Shown: piece after piece, positions 46,327 to 54,605 of the stretch
Numbering within the stretch: the first letter of the stretch is position 1
How the letters are laid out: every line of letters starts with the position of its first letter
DNA from: Microbacterium sp. LWO12-1.2
GTDB lineage: Bacteria > Actinomycetota > Actinomycetes > Actinomycetales > Microbacteriaceae
Assembly (NCBI RefSeq): GCF_040675875.1
Contig: NZ_JBEGII010000001.1
Coordinates: 868,001 to 932,000, forward strand
Length of the DNA stretch: 64,000 bases
Direction of reading: 5' to 3'
The notes under the pieces: model-generated
Databases searched by the model: none
Told to the model about the DNA's origin: nothing
What the model saw: the letters and a program-made list of their open reading frames with translations, nothing else
Position numbers and translations under genes: made by a program

Positions 46327-47949
46327 TCAGTCCTCGTCGGGATACGGGACGGGCCAGTGCGAGTCCGGCACGGGCCATCCTGCCGCGCGCAGCGCTCGAC
46401 GGGCGAGCTCGCGGGCGGAGTACGGCGTGCGCACCCCGCGGATGTCGCGGTAGTCCTGGTGCCCTGGCCCTGCCCACAGGATCGCGTCGCCGTCGCCGAC
46501 GAGTCCGACCGCGGCCACGATCGCGCGCTCTGGCGGCGAGTATTCGTGGATCTCTGCGTCAGGGCGTGCTGCGCGGGCACCGGCGATGAGCGTCGCTCTG
46601 ATCGACTCCGGGTCTTCGAAGCGGGGGTGGTGGTCGGTGACGACGAGGATGTCGCTGCCCTCCACGGCGGTGCGCGCCATGTCGAAGCGCTTGCTCGCGT
46701 CGCGGTCGCCATCGGCTCCGAACAGCATCAGCACCCGGCCGGGTGTCACGCGGCGCACGGCAGCGAGAGTCTTCTCGAAAGCGTCGGGGGAGTGTCCGAA
46801 GTCCACGAAGACCGCGGGGCCGGTGTCGCCCGAGACGAGCTGCGTACGTCCAGGTAGATAGGCGCGGATGCCTCCGTCGCGCTCGAGGGCCTCGGCGATA
46901 CGTTCCCAGGCATATCCGCCCTCGAGCAGCATCACGATCGCGAGTGCCGCGTTCGCCGCCATGTGCGGTCCGATGACCGGGACCGTGGTGGTGAGCGAGC
47001 CGAGTGGGCCGGTCATCGTGAAGGTGGTTCCGGCGGCGCGTTCGTCGTCGATCACGACGACCCAGTCGGCCTTCTCCGCGGTGGTGGGGTCGGCGGCGAT
47101 CGACGGGGTGCCGACGGTCACCACGGGGATCTCGGCGCGTTCCACGACGATCGCGCCGGACGGCGAGTCCAGGCAGATGACGCCACGCGTGGAACGATCC
47201 GGGCGGAACAGGGGGAGCTTCGCCTCGAAGTACTCCTCCATGTCGGCGTAGTCGTCGAGGTGGTCGTGGCTGAGGTTCGTGAATCCGGCGACATCGAAGT
47301 GCATGCCGTCTACGCGATGACGAGACAGGGCCTGGGCGCTCACCTCGACGGCCACGGCCTCGACATCGCGCTCGCGCATCAACGCGAGGAGCGCGTGGAA
47401 CTCGGATGCCTCTGGCGTGGTGAGCCGCGAGACGATCACCTCGCCCGCGATGTGACGCTCGGCCGTCGAAGAGAGCCCGGTGACCACTCCGATCTGGTCG
47501 AGGATGCCTTCGAGCAGGTGCGAGACGCTCGTCTTGCCGTTCGTGCCGGTGGTCGCGAACAGCAACGGCAGCGGATCGTCGGCACCGGTGCCGTACACCC
47601 AGGCGCTGAGATCTCCGAGCACTCCGCGCGGGTCGTCCACGACGAGGATCGGAAGTCCGGCGTCCTGCGCGATTGTGGCGCCGGCGTCATCCGTGATGAT
47701 CGCGACGGCGCCCTTCTCCGCTGCGGCGATGGCGAAATCGGCTCCGTGGCGGTTGACGCCTTGGATCGCGACGAACGCCTCACCGGCGCGGAGATCTGCC
47801 GTGGCGAGAGTGATGCCGGTGACGGTGATCCCCGTCGTTTCGCCGCGCACTTCTCGGGCGAATCGGGAAACGAGTTCGGACAGCTCACGCCGGGGCGGGT
47901 TCGCGGGGCGGAGCACGGGAGGCAGGCTCGGTTGTTGTTCAATCGACAT
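46327..47949 (-). CDS. MurE-type Mur ligase, divergent
   Basis: 540 residues. A UDP-MurNAc-tripeptide synthetase-like ATP-dependent ligase. The N-terminal UDP-binding domain precedes the P-loop TTGTNGKTS (135-141), the carbamylated-Lys region YFEAKLPLF, and the C-terminal domain. The residues that select the third amino acid, DNPR in DAP-adding MurE, read DHHPR here (439-443). The usual GKGHE near the end reads GPGHQ. It lies outside any division/cell-wall cluster, so it may be a second MurE-like ligase or the true MurE of a B-type peptidoglycan. The ATG at 47949 has neither a strong ribosome-binding site nor the usual -10. Confidence 0.85.
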   Translation of the reverse strand: MSIEQQPSLPPVLRPANPPRRELSELVSRFAREVRGETTGITVTGITLATADLRAGEAFVAIQGVNRHGADFAIAAAEKGAVAIITDDAGATIAQDAGLPILVVDDPRGVLGDLSAWVYGTGADDPLPLLFATTGTNGKTSVSHLLEGILDQIGVVTGLSSTAERHIAGEVIVSRLTTPEASEFHALLALMRERDVEAVAVEVSAQALSRHRVDGMHFDVAGFTNLSHDHLDDYADMEEYFEAKLPLFRPDRSTRGVICLDSPSGAIVVERAEIPVVTVGTPSIAADPTTAEKADWVVVIDDERAAGTTFTMTGPLGSLTTTVPVIGPHMAANAALAIVMLLEGGYAWERIAEALERDGGIRAYLPGRTQLVSGDTGPAVFVDFGHSPDAFEKTLAAVRRVTPGRVLMLFGADGDRDASKRFDMARTAVEGSDILVVTDHHPRFEDPESIRATLIAGARAARPDAEIHEYSPPERAIVAAVGLVGDGDAILWAGPGHQDYRDIRGVRTPYSARELARRALRAAGWPVPDSHWPVPYPDED

Positions 47950-47989
47950 GTCGCATCCATGATCTCATGTCGCCGCCGCGATCCCGGTG

Positions 47990-48033
47990 CGGCACGTCCC
48001 CTCATCCGACGGAACCGGAGAGGAGACGTGCCG
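47990..48033 (-). terminator. Terminator downstream of the YcnI gene
   Basis: CGGCACGTCCCCTC (47990-48003) pairs with GAGGAGACGTGCCG (48020-48033) over 14 positions with one mismatch, 5 nt after the stop on the minus strand. Confidence 0.65.
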
Positions 48034-48038
48034 GATGG

Positions 48039-48743
48039 TCAGGACTTGCGTCGGTAGGCGAGGACGGACACGACCAGAGCCGCGAGGCCGGCAACGAGGC
48101 CACCGGCACCCAGGATCGTGCCCCACAGGCTCTCCACCGCGGGAGCGGCGGGCGACTGGCCGTCAGAGGCGGCGTTCGCGTCGGCGTCCTCGTGATCGCC
48201 GTGGCCGCTTCCGGTCGCCGCGTCGACCGTCACCACCGGAGCGGGCGCGTCCAGACTGTGCGGGTCTTCGCCGTTCTCGGCGATCTGGGTCCACTCGGTC
48301 GTGCCGTCGACGCACTTCTGTTCGACGGGGAACGCCAGCGAGGCCGGGGTGTCCTCGTCGAGGCCGACACCCATGCTGACCGCACCCCGGAGATCGCTCG
48401 GAACCGGCGAGAGCGCCGTGTAGGTGACCGCGGAGACCAGGCCGTCGTCGCCGCGCTCGACGTCGATCGTCCAGTCTCCGTCCAGCGTCGGCGACACGGA
48501 GGCGAGGCCCTCAGGCATCGTGATGCGCAGGGCGGTCGTGGGTGAGTTCTCGCATCCGTGCGAGAACGAGAACGTCAGTACACCGTGGTCTCCCGCGACG
48601 AGTTCGTCCGGGCTGACGGTGACGTGCGCGCTGGCCAGGGAAGGTACGGCGACGGCGAGCAGCGCTCCTCCGACGACAGCGGCCGCGAGGCGGGCTGTCC
48701 GGTGCGGGCGTGCGGGGGTGGGGGACATGGTGGAACGGAACAT
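48039..48743 (-). CDS. YcnI-family (DUF1775) copper-handling protein
   Basis: 234 residues. A Sec signal peptide (to about residue 39, SLASA) leaves His40 as the new N-terminus (HVTV), the N-terminal His that binds Cu(II) in YcnI. The DUF1775 domain follows (TFSFSHGC..., with Trp-containing strands), then a His/Asp-rich linker (GHGDHEDADAN) and a C-terminal transmembrane helix with RRKS. It is extracellular and membrane-anchored. AGGAG lies 8 nt before the ATG. It shares direction with the membrane protein gene upstream. Confidence 0.85.
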   Translation of the reverse strand: MFRSTMSPTPARPHRTARLAAAVVGGALLAVAVPSLASAHVTVSPDELVAGDHGVLTFSFSHGCENSPTTALRITMPEGLASVSPTLDGDWTIDVERGDDGLVSAVTYTALSPVPSDLRGAVSMGVGLDEDTPASLAFPVEQKCVDGTTEWTQIAENGEDPHSLDAPAPVVTVDAATGSGHGDHEDADANAASDGQSPAAPAVESLWGTILGAGGLVAGLAALVVSVLAYRRKS

Positions 48744-48838
48744 CTGTTTTCTCCTGCATTAGGGGTGACGGGCGCGCCGATGGCGCGCTTCCGCGGGGAT
48801 GGCGTCCTCGGAAGGGAGGGCGCGGCTCGTGCGGCGGA

Positions 48839-49423
48839 TCAGCCGCGCAGGAGAGCCGGGGGGCCGCGTCGCGAGACGGCGCCGGTGAGAGCAGCGTCCG
48901 TCAAGGGGACGAGTGTCGAGACGAGGCGAGACGGGCGGCGATGATCGGGCGGGGTGAGGATCGCGATCGAGCGCAGGAATGCCAGCACCCAATCGCTCAC
49001 CGCTCGGAGCAGCGATTCCCCGTGCCAGAGCAGGAACATCGTGAGCACGGCGGCGACGATGTGGGCGCCCAGCATCGCCGCACTCGGAGTCGGCGCTGCG
49101 GGTGCCGTGGCGAGCTGCGTGAGGTCCAGATGATGCGCGTGTGTTCCCGCGGCGGGCGCCCCATCGGCGGTCGGTGCGCCGAGCACCTGGAAGACGACAT
49201 GGAATGCCGCCTGCGCGAACAGGACGGTCACCGCCGTCCGGACCCGAGACGGGCGCACCCCGATCAGCAGGGCCGACAGCGGCGTGATCAGTGCGGAGAC
49301 GGCGAGGATGAGCAGCGGATGCGGAGCCGCCCCGCCACCGATCGTGTGCGACACGGCGGCGATCAGCGTGGCTGCGGCGGAGACGGCGACGGCACGTATC
49401 AGTCGCAGCTGCCGAGAGGTCAC
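48839..49423 (-). CDS. Hypothetical membrane protein preceding the YcnI gene
   Basis: 194 residues with about four hydrophobic helices. Histidines cluster near the membrane faces (VSHTIGG, THAHHLDL, LGAHIVAA, LLWHGES), suggesting metal contact. I do not recognise the family. In the same direction as and 95 nt upstream of the ycnI-type gene, so a shared role in copper import or homeostasis is plausible. The GTG at 49423 lies 6 nt after TAGGCT on the minus strand. Confidence 0.65.
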   Translation of the reverse strand: MTSRQLRLIRAVAVSAAATLIAAVSHTIGGGAAPHPLLILAVSALITPLSALLIGVRPSRVRTAVTVLFAQAAFHVVFQVLGAPTADGAPAAGTHAHHLDLTQLATAPAAPTPSAAMLGAHIVAAVLTMFLLWHGESLLRAVSDWVLAFLRSIAILTPPDHRRPSRLVSTLVPLTDAALTGAVSRRGPPALLRG

Positions 49424-49429
49424 GGAACA

Positions 49430-49435
49430 AGCCTA
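49430..49435 (-). promoter_or_regulatory. -10 element of the hypothetical membrane gene (leaderless)
   Basis: TAGGCT on the minus strand, then TGTTCC and the GTG at 49423. It probably also drives the YcnI gene. Confidence 0.5.
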
Positions 49436-49468
49436 CGGCTGCCGGGCGGATTCCTAGACGCGGCGCTG

Positions 49469-49474
49469 TAGCGT
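49469..49474 (+). promoter_or_regulatory. -10 element of rseP (leaderless)
   Basis: TAGCGT, then GAGCAG and the GTG at 49481. Confidence 0.55.
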
Positions 49475-49480
49475 GAGCAG

Positions 49481-50794
49481 GTGGAAATCCTGCTCTATGT
49501 GGGTGGCATCCTGTTCATGCTGATCGGCCTCGGCCTTTCGATCGGTCTGCACGAGGTCGGCCATCTCGTCCCCGCCAAGCTCTTCGGCGTGCGCGTCGGC
49601 CAGTACATGATCGGCTTCGGGCCGCGTCTGTGGTCGAAACGCATCGGCGAGACCGAGTACGGCTTCAAGCTGCTCCCGGTGGGCGGCTTCATCTCGATGT
49701 CCGGCATGTATCCGGCGTCCAGCGGGACCGGTCCGGCCAAGGGTGTGTTCCGCGCCCTGATCCAGGACGCCCGTTCCGCGAATGACGAGACGATCGCGGA
49801 CGGCGCGGAGGACCGCGTCTTCTACCGGCTGCCCGTCTGGAAGCGCGTCGTCGTGATGCTCGGCGGACCGCTGATGAACCTGATCCTCGCGGTGGTGATC
49901 TTCACGGTGATGCTCTCCGGCATCGGACTGCAGCAGGGCACGACCACGATCGCATCTGTCAGCGAATGCGTCGTGCCGTCCGGATCAACGCAGACCGAAT
50001 GCGGAGCGGAAGATCCCGCCACCCCCGCTGCCGAGGCAGGCATCATGCCGGGCGACGTCCTGGTGTCGATCGACGGCACTCCGGTGTCGACCTTCGCCGA
50101 GGCGACCGCGATCGTGCAGGCCGCGCCGGGGAAGACGCTCGACCTGGTCGTCGAGCGCGATGGCGCGCCGCAGACCCTGAGCATCACCCCCGTCGCCGCG
50201 GAGCGCACCCTCACCGACGCGAGCGGTCAGCCTCTGCTGGACGACCGGGGCGACCCTGTCGTGAAGGAGGTCGGCTACGTCGGTATGGCGGCTCAGATGG
50301 GCTTCGTGCCGCAGCCGTTGAACGCCGGCGTGGAGATGACCGGTGACACTGTCGCCCGTGTCGGCTCGCTGATCGTCACGTTGCCCGTCCGCCTCTGGGA
50401 CGTCGGAGTGGCGCTCGTCACCGGAGGGGAGCGTGACCCGAACGGACCGCTGAGCGTCGTCGGCGTCGGCCGGCTCGCCGGCGAGGTCGCCGCCACCGAG
50501 GCCCCGGTGCTGAACCGCATGTTCGGGTTGCTGGGACTGCTCGGATCCCTGAACATCGCACTGTTCGTGTTCAACCTGATCCCGCTGCTGCCTCTCGACG
50601 GCGGTCACATCGTCGTCGCTCTGTGGGAGGGGATCAAGCGGGGCTGGGCGAAACTCTTCCGTCGGCCTCCGCCCGCGCCTGTCGATGCCACCCGGCTGGT
50701 GCCGCTGACGGTGGTCGTCGCCACGTTGCTCATCGCGATGGGCGCGCTGCTGATCGTCGCCGACCTGTTCCGGCCGATAGACATCCTCGGCTGA
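49481..50794 (+). CDS. rseP: Site-2 intramembrane zinc metalloprotease (RseP/Rip1 type)
   Basis: 437 residues. HEVGH in the first transmembrane helix holds zinc, with LLPLDGGH in the third supplying the Asp ligand. A PDZ domain (about 180-260) lies between them. Such proteases cut anti-sigma factors and other membrane proteins after a first cleavage; mycobacterial Rip1 controls envelope lipids. HEVGH replaces the more usual HExxH form HELGH and keeps the catalytic Glu. It belongs to the dxr-rseP-ispG neighbourhood. Confidence 0.93.
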   Translation: MEILLYVGGILFMLIGLGLSIGLHEVGHLVPAKLFGVRVGQYMIGFGPRLWSKRIGETEYGFKLLPVGGFISMSGMYPASSGTGPAKGVFRALIQDARSANDETIADGAEDRVFYRLPVWKRVVVMLGGPLMNLILAVVIFTVMLSGIGLQQGTTTIASVSECVVPSGSTQTECGAEDPATPAAEAGIMPGDVLVSIDGTPVSTFAEATAIVQAAPGKTLDLVVERDGAPQTLSITPVAAERTLTDASGQPLLDDRGDPVVKEVGYVGMAAQMGFVPQPLNAGVEMTGDTVARVGSLIVTLPVRLWDVGVALVTGGERDPNGPLSVVGVGRLAGEVAATEAPVLNRMFGLLGLLGSLNIALFVFNLIPLLPLDGGHIVVALWEGIKRGWAKLFRRPPPAPVDATRLVPLTVVVATLLIAMGALLIVADLFRPIDILG

Positions 50795-50863
50795 CGTGTC
50801 GAAATCGTCCTTGCCCGTTCGCTGTGACGGTGTAACGGTTCTCTTGAAGAAAGGACGATTCGC

Positions 50864-51232
50864 ATGAAATACGTCATCATGTTCACTTCCACTCCGGCAC
50901 TCGACGCCCAGGTCGCACCGGAAGTAGCCCAGGACGTCTACGGGCGGGTGTATCAGTGGTTCCAGGACAACGACGCGGTCATCGACGAGAGTGGGGCGGA
51001 GCTGCAGCCCGTCGAGACCGCGACGACCGTCCGCTCCGGGGCTCAGGGTGTCGTCGTCGTCGACGGTCCGTTCACCGAGGCGAGGGAGGCGGTCGGAGGA
51101 TTCAGCATCATCGATGTGCCCGACCTGGACGCAGCCATCGCCCTCGCGAGAAGCTGGCCGATGCTGGAGCTGGAGGGTACCTCCGTCGAGATCCGACCCC
51201 TCGTGACCGACTACAGCCAGTTCGAGCAGTGA
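50864..51232 (+). CDS. YCII/DGPF-domain protein
   Basis: 122 residues. The family motif DGPFTEAREAVGGF is present. YCII-like proteins have a ferredoxin-like fold with a possible catalytic His-Asp pair but no established reaction. AAAGGA precedes the ATG. Its stop overlaps the GTG of the following ECF sigma factor gene, the typical DGPF-ECF42 pair. Confidence 0.88.
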   Translation: MKYVIMFTSTPALDAQVAPEVAQDVYGRVYQWFQDNDAVIDESGAELQPVETATTVRSGAQGVVVVDGPFTEAREAVGGFSIIDVPDLDAAIALARSWPMLELEGTSVEIRPLVTDYSQFEQ

Positions 51233-52467
51233 ACGCATCGGATGCCGCGTCGGCGCCCGGCGCGGCATCCGACCGCGCGCTCGCCCACGTGATCCGTGCC
51301 GAGTCCGCGCGGATCGTCGCGACACTCACCGCATCGCTCGGCAACCTCGACCTCGCTGAGGAGTCCGTTGCAGACGCCGTGGTGGAGGCGTTGCAGAGCT
51401 GGCGCACGGCGGGTGTGCCTCCGAATCCCGGAGCGTGGCTCACCGCCGCCGCCCGGCACAGCGCTCTCGACCGGCTGCGCCGCGACGCGCGCTATCGACA
51501 GAAGCTCGAGTTGCTCACCGCAGTGCCGCGCGCGGCGCCCCTCGATACCGAGATCGATGAGCGGCTACCGCTGCTCTTCGGATGCTGCCACCCCGCGCTG
51601 ACGGCTCCGGCGCAACTGGCTTTGACGCTGCGCGCCGTCTGCGGGCTCACGACCGAACAGATCGCCAGAGCGACGCTGAGCACGCCGACGACGGTCGGGC
51701 AGCGGATCGTCCGAGCGAAACGGAAGATCGGCGCGGCGGGGATACCGTTGCGGGTTCCGGTGGGCGCAGAGCGCGCGTCGCATCTCGACATCGTGCTGAC
51801 CGTGATCTCGGTGATGTACAACGAGGCGCACCTCGTCGATGGTGGCGATGCCGTGGCTGATCGCGATCTCGCAGACGACGCCCTGTGGCTCGCCGAGGTC
51901 GTGGCGAACGCCTTGCCCCGCGAGGCGGAGTCGTTCGGCCTGCTGTCGTTGCTGAGGTTTCATCGAAGTCGGGAGCAGGCGAGGTCTCAAGACGGTGACA
52001 TCGTGATCCTCGCGGATCAGGACCGCACGCGGTGGGATTCGGCGCTGATGGATCAGGCGCGCGCAGCGCTTTCTCAGGCCGCGCATCTCCGCAGCCCTGG
52101 CCGGTGGCAGCTGCAGGCGGCGATCGCGGCGTGCCATGCCGATGCATCGACTTTCGCTGATACGGACTGGCCCCAGATTCTGGTGCTGTACGACATGCTG
52201 CTGGCGTACGACGACTCTCCCGTCGTCCGGCTCAATCGTGCGGTCGCGACGGGCGAAGTCGGCGGACTCCGTCAGGCGCTTTCCGATGTGGACGCACTGC
52301 AGAGCGCGCTCGAGCGGTTCCATCTGTGGCACGCCGTTCGCGCGGACCTGCTCCTTCGCCTCGGCCGCGACGAGGAAGCACATGACGAGTGGGAACGAGC
52401 CCGAGGGCTGACCGCGAACGACGCGGAGCGGCGTCTGCTCGGTGTGCGTGGCGCATCCGCGAGCTGA
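51229..52467 (+). CDS. ECF42-type RNA polymerase sigma factor with TPR-like C-terminal domain
   Basis: 412 residues. Region 2 (ESARIVATLTASLGNLDLAEESVADAVVEAL, in part, and WLTAAARHSALDRLRRD) and region 4 (CGLTTEQIARATLSTPTTVGQRIVRAKRKI) are clear. The C-terminal ~230 residues are helical and repeat-like, as in ECF42 sigma factors, which replace an anti-sigma factor with this domain. ECF42 members control the linked DGPF genes. It overlaps the YCII gene by 4 nt, so the pair is co-translated. Confidence 0.9.
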   Translation: MNASDAASAPGAASDRALAHVIRAESARIVATLTASLGNLDLAEESVADAVVEALQSWRTAGVPPNPGAWLTAAARHSALDRLRRDARYRQKLELLTAVPRAAPLDTEIDERLPLLFGCCHPALTAPAQLALTLRAVCGLTTEQIARATLSTPTTVGQRIVRAKRKIGAAGIPLRVPVGAERASHLDIVLTVISVMYNEAHLVDGGDAVADRDLADDALWLAEVVANALPREAESFGLLSLLRFHRSREQARSQDGDIVILADQDRTRWDSALMDQARAALSQAAHLRSPGRWQLQAAIAACHADASTFADTDWPQILVLYDMLLAYDDSPVVRLNRAVATGEVGGLRQALSDVDALQSALERFHLWHAVRADLLLRLGRDEEAHDEWERARGLTANDAERRLLGVRGASAS

Positions 52468-52493
52468 GAGCGGATGCCTGGTCTCGCCTGCGC

Positions 52494-54377
52494 TCAGGAG
52501 AGCGCGTGCGAGACCAGGCGCTCCAGGGTGCGGATGCCGTCGCGCGACAGGATCGACTCCAGATGCCCCTGCACGGACGCGAAGCGTTCGCCGCGGAGGG
52601 CGTAGACGTCTCCGGACGCGGCGTCGGCGGAGACTTCAGCGCCCTCCACCGCGGTCGTGCCGGGGTCGACGCGCGCGGTGAACGTGTTGTAGAAGCCGAT
52701 CGAGGCGTCTTCGCCGAACACCGGAACGGACTTCTGGAGTCCCTGGTGGGGGGCGTCCAGCGGCATCAGCGCGATGCCGAACCGATCGCTGAGGATCTGG
52801 TGGCTCAGGCACACCGCGAGCAGCGGCCGTCTCGCATCGACTCGGCGTGCCACGACGGCGCGCATCCGAGCGATGCGGGGGTTCTCCGTGTCGCGCGGAT
52901 CGCCGGGGCCAGGTCCCGCGACGACGAGGTCGGCCGTATCCAGCTCCGCATCCGTCACTTCGCTCCACGGGGCGATCGTGACGTCGAGACCGAGATGGCG
53001 CAGCTGGTGCGCGAGCATGGTGGTGAAGCGGTCCTCGGCGTCGACGACGACGGCCGTCCGCCCCTGGAACGGACCGGTCGCGTCGTCACCCTGCGGATTC
53101 AGCCAGAAGTCCGCGAGGCGCGAGTTGCGCGACGACAGCAGCGCGGCGATCGTCGGGTCATCGGCCAGGGCGACCTCTGCGGCGGGAGCGTCCGCATCGC
53201 TGCGTGCCTCGGCGGCACGGTCGCGGTCGATCGCGCCGATGGCGCCGAGCACGCCGGCGGCCTTCCCGTGCGTCTCGCTGACCTCGCCCTGCGGATCGGA
53301 ATGGCGCACCAGCGTCGCACCGACGGGCACGCGCAACGCGCCGTCCTGCACGTAGACGGTACGGATGAGGATCGGCGCATCGAGATCGTGCCCGCCGTCC
53401 GCGTTCGGGGTGAAGAGCGCGGCCACGCCGGAGTAGTAGCCGCGCGGCTGGCGCTCATGCCGACGGATGACGGCGCAGGCGTTCTGCATCGGCGACCCGG
53501 TGACGGTGGGGGCGAACATCGTCTCGCGCAGGATGTCGCGCGGATCGAGCTTGCTGCGGCCGCGCAGCATGTACTCGGTGTGGGTGAGCCGCGACATCTC
53601 CTTGAGGTGCGGGCCCGTGATCCGACCGCCGTCGGAGCAGACGGCGCTCATCATCTTGAGCTCCTCGTCGACCACCATGAACAGTTCCTCGGTCTCCTTG
53701 GTCGAGGAGAGGAAGTCGACGAGCGTCTCACGGGTCGAACCGCCGGCAGGATGGCGGAAGGTGCCGGAGATCGGGTTCATCGTGACGACACCGCCGCGCG
53801 CGACGACGTGCGCCTCGGGGCTCGCTCCGACGGCGATGTGGCCGGGGGTGAAGACCGCGAACGTCCAATACGCGCCGCGTTCGTGAGTGAGCAGGGCGCG
53901 GAACCAGGTCAACGCCGCCGTGCGATCGTCGACGTCGATCTGGGCGGTGAAGTCGCGTCGGATCACGAAGTTGGCGCCTTCGCCCCGGCCGATCTCATCG
54001 GCGATGACCCGCTCGACGATCTCGGCGTACTCCTCGTCTGCGATGTCGAAGCCGGCGTCCTGCAGCGGCACTGGCGCGGACGGGAGCGCATCGATCAGCG
54101 CGGGGGTGGGAAGCGGGAGGTGCTCGTCGACGACGATGCAGCGCAGGGGAGCACCGTCATCCTGCGCCACGAAGCCGCGCTCGCGCACCTGGCGGTACGG
54201 GACGAGAGCGAAGACCTCGCGGGGCGAGCCGTCGATCGTCAGCGGGATGTCAGCGAGGAGATCGACATCGACGACCTCTCCCGTGAGCAGCTCGACGGAG
54301 TCGGCGCCGTCGCGTGCGATCAGCACGAAGGAAGCGCTCGGGTCGGCGCTGAGCTCGGCGAGTCGTGAGAGGGTCAT
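52494..54377 (-). CDS. PhzE-type anthranilate synthase: fused chorismate-binding and glutamine amidotransferase domains
   Basis: 627 residues. The N-terminal ~400 residues are a chorismate-binding domain (GTFRHPAGGSTRETL, STKETEELFMVVDEELKMM, MFAPTVTGSPMQNA, RGYYSGV). The C-terminal ~190 are a class I amidotransferase, with PGPGDPRDTENP, nucleophile in AVCLSHQ and the His-Glu pair in GHLES. This layout is that of PhzE, which makes 2-amino-2-deoxyisochorismate, but close relatives make anthranilate. No other phenazine gene is nearby, and the gene is preceded by a Trp-Trp leader peptide and attenuator, so it most likely makes anthranilate for tryptophan or a Trp-derived product. AGGAG lies 6 nt before the ATG at 54377. 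Confidence 0.9.
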   Translation of the reverse strand: MTLSRLAELSADPSASFVLIARDGADSVELLTGEVVDVDLLADIPLTIDGSPREVFALVPYRQVRERGFVAQDDGAPLRCIVVDEHLPLPTPALIDALPSAPVPLQDAGFDIADEEYAEIVERVIADEIGRGEGANFVIRRDFTAQIDVDDRTAALTWFRALLTHERGAYWTFAVFTPGHIAVGASPEAHVVARGGVVTMNPISGTFRHPAGGSTRETLVDFLSSTKETEELFMVVDEELKMMSAVCSDGGRITGPHLKEMSRLTHTEYMLRGRSKLDPRDILRETMFAPTVTGSPMQNACAVIRRHERQPRGYYSGVAALFTPNADGGHDLDAPILIRTVYVQDGALRVPVGATLVRHSDPQGEVSETHGKAAGVLGAIGAIDRDRAAEARSDADAPAAEVALADDPTIAALLSSRNSRLADFWLNPQGDDATGPFQGRTAVVVDAEDRFTTMLAHQLRHLGLDVTIAPWSEVTDAELDTADLVVAGPGPGDPRDTENPRIARMRAVVARRVDARRPLLAVCLSHQILSDRFGIALMPLDAPHQGLQKSVPVFGEDASIGFYNTFTARVDPGTTAVEGAEVSADAASGDVYALRGERFASVQGHLESILSRDGIRTLERLVSHALS

Positions 54378-54410
54378 CGATGTCTCCTGTGCAGGGCTCC
54401 GGCTCGGCTC

Positions 54411-54438
54411 AACGAAAAGACCGCCCCGGAGGCGGTCT
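54411..54438 (-). terminator. Intrinsic terminator of the trp attenuator
   Basis: On the minus strand AGACCGCC pairs with GGCGGTCT around loop TCCGG and runs into TTTT. It lies between the leader peptide and the PhzE-type gene, so it controls read-through. Confidence 0.8.
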
Positions 54439-54467
54439 GGATTCGTGGGAACGCGAACACACCGCCT
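54430..54467 (-). promoter_or_regulatory. Alternative antiterminator pairing of the trp attenuator
   Basis: AGGCGGT (54461-54467), just after the leader stop, can pair with ACCGCCT (54430-54436), the 5' arm of the terminator. It can instead pair with the CCGCCT inside the leader ORF. These are mutually exclusive folds, as in classical Trp attenuation. Confidence 0.7.
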
Positions 54468-54501
54468 AGGAGGCGGGCCACCAGGTCTGGTTCGCGAGCA
54501 T
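54466..54501 (-). CDS. trpL: Trp leader peptide MLANQTWWPAS
   Basis: 11 codons ending in TAG, with two adjacent Trp codons at positions 7 and 8. No ribosome-binding site precedes the ATG; TAGTTT lies exactly 6 nt upstream, so translation starts at the mRNA 5' end. A ribosome stalled at the Trp codons would cover CCCGCC and free AGGCGGT for antitermination. A ribosome reaching the stop would let the terminator form. Confidence 0.8.
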   Translation of the reverse strand: MLANQTWWPAS

Positions 54502-54507
54502 GGGGCG

Positions 54508-54513
54508 AAACTA
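54508..54513 (-). promoter_or_regulatory. -10 element of the trp leader (leaderless)
   Basis: TAGTTT on the minus strand, then CGCCCC and the leader-peptide ATG. Confidence 0.65.
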
Positions 54514-54593
54514 CCACATGGTGCAGGGTCCGCCCTGGCGCGTGACGCCGCACGACTGTGCCCGACATCCAGCCTGTGTGCATCCGGGCGGCG

Positions 54594-54599
54594 TAGTCT
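54594..54599 (+). promoter_or_regulatory. -10 element of ispG (leaderless)
   Basis: TAGTCT, then GGAGGG and the GTG at 54606. The purines could also serve as a ribosome-binding site, but spacing is too short. Confidence 0.55.
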
Positions 54600-54605
54600 G
54601 GAGGG

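Noticed and set aside
52494..54377. Start of a phenazine cluster
   Set aside because: No phzA/B, phzD, phzF or phzG homologue is in the window, and the Trp leader peptide points to tryptophan control.
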